A stretch of DNA of 17,778 bases from assembly GCF_910587525.1 (NCBI RefSeq), contig NZ_CAJULS010000037.1, forward strand, positions 1-17,778. Direction: 5' to 3'. The stretch comes from an uncultured Oscillibacter sp. (lineage in GTDB: Bacteria > Bacillota > Clostridia > Oscillospirales > Oscillospiraceae). The position numbers and the translations under genes are program-made. The notes below the pieces were generated by a model. It worked only from the letters and a program-made list of their open reading frames with translations, made no database searches and was not told the DNA's origin. Of the stretch, positions 12,864 through 17,778 are shown in pieces. How positions within the stretch are numbered: the stretch's first letter is position 1; every line of letters begins with the position of its first letter.

Positions 12864-14699
12864 GTGACCCGTGACGAACTGAAGGAAAAAGCCAACGCCC
12901 TGCCTCTGTCCCCCGGGGTCTACCTGATGATGGACAAGACCGGAAAGGTCATCTACGTGGGCAAGGCAAAAAAGCTGAAAAACCGGGTAAGCCAATACTT
13001 TCAAGACAGCGCCTCCCACACCGCCAAGACGCGGCAGATGGTCTCCCAGGTGGACCACTTCGACACCATTTTTGTCACCAGCGAGTTTGAGGCTCTGGTG
13101 CTGGAGAACTCCCTCATCAAGCGCCATATGCCCCGCTACAACATCCTGCTGAAAGACGACAAGGGCTACCCTTTCGTGCGGCTCTCCAAGGAGACCTATC
13201 CCCGCTTCACCATGACCCACAAGTGGGCAAACGACGGGGCCCGGTACTTCGGCCCCTTTGGCGGCCGGTTTGAGACCCGCCAGGCCCTGGATGCGGTGCT
13301 CTCCGCCCTGCGCCTGCCCACTTGCAGCCGGAAATTCCCCCGGGATATCGGGGCGGAGCGGCCATGCCTCAACTTCCACATGGGCCGGTGCGATGGCTTC
13401 TGCCGCCCGGAGATGACGGCGGAGGAGTACCGCCGCCGCATTGATCAGGCGGCGCTGATGCTGGAGGGCCGGGCCAAGCAGCTCCTCAAGGAGATGACCG
13501 CCGAGATGGAGGCGGAGGCGGAGGCCCTGCGGTTTGAGCGGGCGGCGCTGCTGCGGGACCGGATCAGCGCCATCCAGGCCCTGGGCAAGAAGCAGACGGT
13601 GATCGCCGGTCTCTGCGCCGACACGGACATCTGGGGCCTCTACCGGGGCAGCGGCAAGTGCTGCTACGCCGTGCTGCACATGGAGGAGGGAAACTTGGCG
13701 GGCCGGGAGGCGGAGCTCTTCACCGCCCCTATGGAGGAGGACGAGACGGAGATACTCTCCGCTCTGACGGCCCAATACTACCTCCCCCGGGCCATTCTGC
13801 CCCACGAAATTCTCCTGCCCCAGGGGGCGGAGGAGGACTGCGAAAACCTCTCCCAGGTCCTTACCAAACGGGCGGGGCACCGGGTCTGGGTCCACGTCCC
13901 CCAGCGGGGGGAGAAAGCGGAGCTCCGCGCCATGGCCCAGCGCAACGCCGCCGAGGAGGCGGAGCGGGCCACCACTGCCCAGGAGCGGGTGGCTCACACC
14001 CTGGAGCTGCTGCAAAAGATGCTGGACCTCCCCACTCCGCCGGAGCGGATGGAGTCCTTCGACATCTCCAATACGGGAAAGAGCGACATTGTGGCCTCCA
14101 TGGTGGTATACAGCGGCACCCGCCCGCTGAAAAGCGCTTACCGCCGCTTCCACATCAAGGAACTGGCGGAGGGGCACCCGGACGACTACGCCTCCATGCG
14201 GGAGGTGTTGCGCCGCCGTCTCCAGCGGGCCGCCGACGGGGACGAGAAATTTCTGCCCCTGCCGGACGTATTTCTCATTGACGGCGGCGTGACCCACGCC
14301 CAGGCGGCCCTGGGCGTGGCGGAGACCTTCGGCGTCACGGCGCCCATTTTCGGCATGGTGAAGGACGACCGCCACCGCACCCGGGCCCTGGTGACCCCGG
14401 AGGGCCGGGAGATCGGCATCGTGGGCAATCAGACGGTATTCTCCCTCATTGGACAGATCCAGGAGGAGACCCACCGTTTCGCCATCACCTTCCACCATGA
14501 GAGCCACAGCAAAAGCGCCACCCGCTCCGCCCTGGACAACATCCCCGGCGTGGGCCCCAAGCGGCGGCAGGCCCTGCGGAAGCATTTCGGCACTGTCAAG
14601 GCCATCCGGGAGGCGGATGTGGAGTCCCTGGCGGCCGTGGTGCCCCGGGATACGGCGGAGGCTGTCTGGAATCACTTTCACGCTCCGGAGGCAGAATAA
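12864..14699 (+). CDS. uvrC: Excinuclease ABC subunit C, UvrC
   Basis: UvrC makes both incisions during nucleotide excision repair, acting on the UvrB-damaged DNA complex. The 611 residues contain a GIY-YIG nuclease domain (about 15-95; PGVYLMMDKTG, VIYVGKAKKLKNRV), four cysteines at 154, 168, 176 and 180 at the positions of the known 4Fe-4S cluster of UvrC, and a UVR motif for UvrB contact (about 200-238). The RNase H-like nuclease follows with Asp400, Asp473 and His545 as likely catalytic residues. A C-terminal helix-hairpin-helix pair (IPGVGPKRRQALRKHFG, 560-576) ends it. The start is a GTG at 12864 with AGGAGG 6 nt upstream; a longer frame upstream overlaps the previous gene and lacks support. 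uvrA and uvrB are not nearby. Confidence 0.97.
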   Translation: MTRDELKEKANALPLSPGVYLMMDKTGKVIYVGKAKKLKNRVSQYFQDSASHTAKTRQMVSQVDHFDTIFVTSEFEALVLENSLIKRHMPRYNILLKDDKGYPFVRLSKETYPRFTMTHKWANDGARYFGPFGGRFETRQALDAVLSALRLPTCSRKFPRDIGAERPCLNFHMGRCDGFCRPEMTAEEYRRRIDQAALMLEGRAKQLLKEMTAEMEAEAEALRFERAALLRDRISAIQALGKKQTVIAGLCADTDIWGLYRGSGKCCYAVLHMEEGNLAGREAELFTAPMEEDETEILSALTAQYYLPRAILPHEILLPQGAEEDCENLSQVLTKRAGHRVWVHVPQRGEKAELRAMAQRNAAEEAERATTAQERVAHTLELLQKMLDLPTPPERMESFDISNTGKSDIVASMVVYSGTRPLKSAYRRFHIKELAEGHPDDYASMREVLRRRLQRAADGDEKFLPLPDVFLIDGGVTHAQAALGVAETFGVTAPIFGMVKDDRHRTRALVTPEGREIGIVGNQTVFSLIGQIQEETHRFAITFHHESHSKSATRSALDNIPGVGPKRRQALRKHFGTVKAIREADVESLAAVVPRDTAEAVWNHFHAPEAE

Positions 14700-14711
14700 G
14701 GAGGCTGCGGA

Positions 14712-15182
14712 ATGTCACTACGGCAGAAGCTACTGCAAATCAGGGCGGACTGGGATAAGTGGGCGGACAGGCTGTCTATTGCCGTGGCTGTGTTCTTCGC
14801 CGCGGCCATCGTCTTTAATGTGGGGCTTTTCTTCTCTGTCCGCAGGACGCCCTCCTTTTTCGGCGCGGCGTTCAGCTGGCTGTACCTGATCTCCTGGTCC
14901 CTGGCGGCCATTCTGCTGCGGAACCAAGCCAGGTGGGTGAGGACCGCCCGGGCCGTCCGGTGGGCGGCTGTGGCCGCCATCCTCCTGGGCCTCGCGGCCG
15001 GCACCGGAGGCGGCATGGGTTTCCTCTCCGCCGTCTGCGTCATGCCCTACGCCGTGTTCACCTCCGCGTACAGCGGACTCGCTCCGGCGGCCTGGGTCAA
15101 CTACGTTCTGCCGCTGGCCCAGGCGGCAGCGGCCTCCCTCCTCTCCCGCCGCCTGCGGCGGAGGACGAAAAATTCAGGCTGA
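14712..15182 (+). CDS. Unknown four-helix membrane protein downstream of uvrC
   Basis: The 156-residue protein has an N-terminal charged helix (MSLRQKLLQIRADWDKWADR) and about four hydrophobic segments (near 21-42, 51-68, 82-107, 127-145). It ends in a very basic tail, RRLRRRTKNSG. I recognise no family. AAGGAGG (14698-14704) overlaps the uvrC stop and lies 7 nt before the ATG, so the gene is certainly translated and is cotranscribed with uvrC, 12 bp away. By the positive-inside rule the basic tail and the RNQARWVRTARAVRW loop should face the cytoplasm. No terminator is seen directly after it. Nothing links it to DNA repair apart from position. Confidence 0.75.
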   Translation: MSLRQKLLQIRADWDKWADRLSIAVAVFFAAAIVFNVGLFFSVRRTPSFFGAAFSWLYLISWSLAAILLRNQARWVRTARAVRWAAVAAILLGLAAGTGGGMGFLSAVCVMPYAVFTSAYSGLAPAAWVNYVLPLAQAAAASLLSRRLRRRTKNSG

Positions 15183-15600
15183 GAAGATATTTCTTTCGCC
15201 TTTTGTATTGATGAATCCAGATCCCAGTGGTTTCACTGAGTCAATGCGGTGTCATGTCGGGGCTGCTTTAAGTGTCAATCAAAAGATGCAGGGTATTGCG
15301 TACAAGCGGACGCGTTTCAGCATATCGGAAAAATTTCTGAAAATGAATTCGGTCAAACACTGTCGGTTTGAAATAGCGGAAACCGCTGCTGCCAATTCCT
15401 TTTGAGGATTGATACAAATAACATTTCCGCTATTGCCGGCAGCAGCATAGCTTCCTCTGCAAATCCCGATTTATCGGGCATTCATTTATAATAAGGAAAC
15501 GATCTCTCCGGTATTTTATCAAAGAATTTAGAAAAGCAGCTTTGGTTAACGCAAAAGGCAGCGGGGATGCAAATAAAATCAGCTTTTTAAAAACAGCAGA
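15183..15600. other. AT-richer intergenic stretch with interleaved inverted repeats
   Basis: By eye this stretch is much poorer in GC than the genes on either side. I see no convincing gene: the longest plus frame (ATG at 15211, about 64 codons) has no ribosome binding site and matches no family I know. It contains several self-complementary elements, including AATAGCGGAAA (15372-15382) with TTTCCGCTATT (15424-15434), GCTGCTGCC (15385-15393) with GGCAGCAGC (15438-15446), CGGTTT (15364-15369) with AAACCG (15380-15385), and the perfect hairpin CCCGAT-TT-ATCGGG (15465-15478). It may be a structured RNA, a transcript tail or decayed acquired DNA. Confidence 0.55.
15372..15446. repeat. Two interleaved inverted repeats
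   Basis: Arms A and A' (11 bp) lie at 15372-15382 and 15424-15434. Arms B and B' (9 bp) lie at 15385-15393 and 15438-15446. The order is A-B-A'-B', so the two stems cannot nest. They are either alternatives or a pseudoknot, though a 3-nt connector is short for crossing an 11-bp stem. A third pairing at 15364-15369 with 15380-15385 overlaps arm A. Confidence 0.6.
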
Positions 15601-15635
15601 CAGGCGGCGGGCCAGATTGGCCTGCCGCCTGTTTT
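15601..15635. terminator. Bidirectional terminator
   Basis: CAGGCGGCGGGCCA (15601-15614) pairs with TGGCCTGCCGCCTG (15618-15631) over 14 bp with one G-T pair and a 3-nt loop. TTTTATAT follows on the plus strand, and TCTGCTGTTTTT follows on the minus strand. It lies 10 bp beyond the end of the minus-strand membrane protein gene and is the first clear stop for plus-strand transcription after uvrC. Confidence 0.85.
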
Positions 15636-15641
15636 ATATAG

Positions 15642-16160
15642 TCAGAACCGCCGGAAAAACCGCCTCCGGAGCCTCTGCCGCCACAGCAGCGTCAGCCGCT
15701 CCAGGGCCAGGTCCATCACTATGAACGTGACGTTGGCCAGGACCAGCAGCACCAGCCCAAAGATGCCCGTGGCATCCGGCTCCTGCGGCAGGCCCAGCAG
15801 ACGCCAGATCGCGTCGTAGAGCAGGAGGCACACTGCTGTGCATACGGTAATTTTGACCGCCGTACGTGCCAGCCGGGAGGGGAGTTTTGCCAGCTTTGGC
15901 CGCAGGAGGGGATACCACCCGAAGCACAGGTACACCAGCGCCGCCTCCGGGTCCGGGTCCAGCAGCAGCGCCAGGAGGGACACAACAACCCACGCCCCAG
16001 CGGCGTACCGGGAACCGTACTCCTCCAGCACCGGCAGCAGCGCCGCCATGGCCAGCATGGGCGCACAGAAGGTGGCGGCGGGCACCACGCCCCCCAGGGT
16101 CAAAAGCGCCGCCGCCAGAGCGCAGAGGACTCCGCAAAGGGCGGTCCGGCGGCTCTTCAT
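15642..16160 (-). CDS. Small polytopic membrane protein coupled to the LTA-synthase-like gene
   Basis: The 172-residue protein has about five hydrophobic segments (near 6-22, 27-43, 51-66, 97-113, 128-147) and a strongly basic C-terminus, WRQRLRRRFFRRF. The ATG at 16160 is preceded by AAGGAG at about 9 nt and overlaps the TGA of the upstream gene as ATGA, so the two are translationally coupled. I do not recognise the family with certainty; the size and small-residue-rich first helices recall ECF-transporter substrate-binding components, but that is only a resemblance. The pairing with an LTA-synthase-type enzyme raises the possibility of a role in envelope polymer assembly, which is inference from context. 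Confidence 0.72.
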   Translation of the reverse strand: MKSRRTALCGVLCALAAALLTLGGVVPAATFCAPMLAMAALLPVLEEYGSRYAAGAWVVVSLLALLLDPDPEAALVYLCFGWYPLLRPKLAKLPSRLARTAVKITVCTAVCLLLYDAIWRLLGLPQEPDATGIFGLVLLVLANVTFIVMDLALERLTLLWRQRLRRRFFRRF

Positions 16161-17778
16161 GGGCGGATCTCCTTGTATTTCAGCTTGTAATAGCTCCACT
16201 GCCGCCACCGGGCGATGTCCGCCGCCAGTTCCCCGGCGGGAGACGTAAACGCAGTTCCCTCCATGGGCAGGCAGGTGTCCTTCTGCACCACGGGGACCTG
16301 CCGCCGGAGCTGGTTCAAAAAGTCAAACCAGGGGCTCTCTCCGGTCCGGCCTGTCAGCTCCAGCAGCGCCGCCCCAAGGAAGCAGGCGGAGATCCGGCCG
16401 TCTGGCCGCAGGTCCAGCGCCGCCGCGGCATTCTCCCAGTCCAGGGCCTCCGCTGCAGCGTCATTGGCCCAGATGACATAGGGGGTCTCATAGGCCGTCA
16501 GGTTCTCCTGCCCCTCCTGGCCGGGGATCACATCCAGCCCCAGCTGGCGGTATCCGATCTGATTGTCTCCCAGATAGGGCAGGTGGTCCCCCCAGAACGC
16601 CAGCACCACCGGCTCCGGCCTGCGGGAGAAGTAGTCCACCAGGCGGCCCAGCATGGCGTCGGCATCCCGGACCCCTTCGGCATACACCGCCAGCATGGTC
16701 TCCACCTCTTGCGAAAGGGCGGCGGAGGTCCGGAGGGGCGGGAAGTCATAGTCCGGGCCGTATTTCTCGGCGGTATAGGCCATGTGGTTCTGAATGGTGG
16801 TGGTGTAATTGCACAGCCATTGGCCATTGGCCACGGCCTCCTCGAACTTCTCCTCAATGAAGCCCGCCATATAGTCGTCGGTGACCCAGCGGCCCTTGTA
16901 TTCCAGCTCCTCCATCTCGTCGGCGAACACCGTCTCCGCCGCTCCAAGCCAGCGGTAAACGTTCTCCCGGTTGTAGAACCAGTCGTCGCCGGGGTGGAAG
17001 AAGGAGGTGTGATAGCCGTCGCCGGCAAAGACCCGAAGGACGCTGTCCAGATTCCGGTTCACGGTCCGCATGGCGGAGGTGGCGGTGGCGGAGAGGGCGT
17101 TGGTCTGCATTCCTGTCAGCACGTCGAACTCCGTGTTGGCAGTGCCCCCGGCAAAGCCCGGCACCACCACACGGCCGGAGAGGGCGTGGGGGTCCTCCCG
17201 CAGGGCATGGAGATTGGGCAGCGGGTCCTCTGACGGTCCGTAGGTGAATACAGGGTCATCGGTGATGTTGGAAAAGCCCTCGTTCATCACCATGACGAGG
17301 TGGACATCCGCCCCTAAACCGGACCGGTCTCCGGTCTCCCATCCGGCGGCCTCGGACCGGCTGAATCCCTCCGGCTTGTCCACCAGATAGGTGGTGAACT
17401 GATGGAAGAAGCTGTATGGAAATCCGGTCTCGTTGAACATCGTGGACAGGTGATAGGGATTGGACGCGCCGATGGACTCGTACAGGCTGTTGGACCCTAG
17501 CAGCGTGACGGTTACCAAAACCAGCGCACCGAAGCTGGCGGCAGCGCCCAGCAGGCTCCCCCACCAGCCCCGGATCTTTTCCGCAGAAAGGGGCTGGTGC
17601 CCCACGAAAATGCCCAGCGCTGCCAGCGCCGCCGTGACCAGCAGCACCAGGGCAATGGCCTTCACCGGGTAGTGAATCTCGTAATTCCCCACAGCGCTGA
17701 AGACCTCCTTCAGCAGCGACAGATCCCGGGGGAACACCGGCTCGTCCCGGACCTCGATCTTCACCCGGTTGGCGATGG
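16157..17778 (-). CDS. LTA-synthase-family phosphoglycerol transferase, 5' end beyond the window
   Basis: This is an alkaline-phosphatase-superfamily enzyme of the LtaS/MdoB type, which moves glycerol phosphate from phosphatidylglycerol onto an envelope polymer outside the membrane. Numbering from the in-frame GTG at 17764, two membrane helices (about 35-54 and 72-90) precede the extracellular sulfatase-like domain. The likely metal and catalytic residues are present: Glu162 in VMNEGFSN, the Thr208 nucleophile in GGTANTEFDVLTG, HPGDDWFYNRENVYRWLG (257-274), NHMAY and Asp393-His394 in WGDHLPYLGDN. The frame stays open to the right edge with IANR ahead of VKIEVRDEPVFPRDL, a segment that lies after the first helices in related proteins. 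The N-terminus with about three more helices is therefore cut off. The exact polymer made is unknown. Confidence 0.9.
   Translation of the reverse strand, partial: IANRVKIEVRDEPVFPRDLSLLKEVFSAVGNYEIHYPVKAIALVLLVTAALAALGIFVGHQPLSAEKIRGWWGSLLGAAASFGALVLVTVTLLGSNSLYESIGASNPYHLSTMFNETGFPYSFFHQFTTYLVDKPEGFSRSEAAGWETGDRSGLGADVHLVMVMNEGFSNITDDPVFTYGPSEDPLPNLHALREDPHALSGRVVVPGFAGGTANTEFDVLTGMQTNALSATATSAMRTVNRNLDSVLRVFAGDGYHTSFFHPGDDWFYNRENVYRWLGAAETVFADEMEELEYKGRWVTDDYMAGFIEEKFEEAVANGQWLCNYTTTIQNHMAYTAEKYGPDYDFPPLRTSAALSQEVETMLAVYAEGVRDADAMLGRLVDYFSRRPEPVVLAFWGDHLPYLGDNQIGYRQLGLDVIPGQEGQENLTAYETPYVIWANDAAAEALDWENAAAALDLRPDGRISACFLGAALLELTGRTGESPWFDFLNQLRRQVPVVQKDTCLPMEGTAFTSPAGELAADIARWRQWSYYKLKYKEIRP

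Noticed and set aside
12678..14681. Long minus-strand open frame opposite uvrC
   Set aside because: uvrC has every expected domain and catalytic residue; the antisense product has biased composition and no motif.
15208..15405. Small plus-strand open frame in the AT-richer stretch
   Set aside because: No ribosome binding site before the ATG at 15211, no recognisable domain, and it runs into the inverted-repeat region. Kept only as part of the intergenic note.
1..17778. CRISPR array, tRNA or rRNA genes, prophage or defence genes
   Set aside because: I looked for regularly spaced repeats, cloverleaf-like sequences and typical phage or defence proteins and found none.

Overview
The window reads as chromosomal DNA of a high-GC, low-complexity-free Bacillota, most like the Oscillospiraceae (Flavonifractor / Lawsonibacter / Pseudoflavonifractor type gut anaerobes). 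This is an inference from strong AGGAGG-type ribosome binding sites, a Gram-positive HPr with both His15 and Ser46, an M-box riboswitch ahead of mgtE, an LTA-synthase-type enzyme and GC-rich codon use. I could not test the placement by database search.

Layout. The left edge (1-180) is one end of an IS5-family insertion sequence with a truncated transposase on the minus strand. About 40 bp away lie a near-consensus promoter, an M-box Mg2+ riboswitch with an intrinsic terminator, and mgtE (+). A hairpin between converging genes closes mgtE. The next block, all minus strand, is a fructose-use region: fruA (PTS EIIABC), a Gfo/Idh/MocA oxidoreductase, then fruR-fruK in a tight two-gene unit. fruA and fruR each have a TTGACT-N17 promoter with a TTTGATKA motif that I propose as the FruR operator. 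Three further minus-strand units follow: a MATE transporter, a CPA2 cation/proton antiporter and the tRNA methyltransferase trmO. A small lipoprotein then diverges from ptsH (HPr).

From 12.1 to 15.2 kb a plus-strand operon carries two small membrane proteins (DUF4234-like and DUF2752-like, overlapping), uvrC and an unknown four-helix membrane protein. A roughly 420-bp AT-richer stretch without a convincing gene follows. It contains interleaved inverted repeats and ends in a bidirectional terminator. The right edge holds a minus-strand pair: a 5'-truncated LTA-synthase-like phosphoglycerol transferase and a small membrane protein overlapping it by ATGA.

How the genes work together. HPr (15 residues to its active His) is the phosphate donor that FruA needs; FruA makes fructose-1-phosphate, FruK converts it to fructose-1,6-bisphosphate, and FruR presumably senses fructose-1-phosphate. 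Enzyme I is not in the window. The rest is mostly ordinary housekeeping and transport. I do not see a clear new defence or biosynthetic system. The points worth a second look are regulatory: four palindromes placed on or beside promoters, the split fructose regulon, and the structured AT-rich intergenic stretch.
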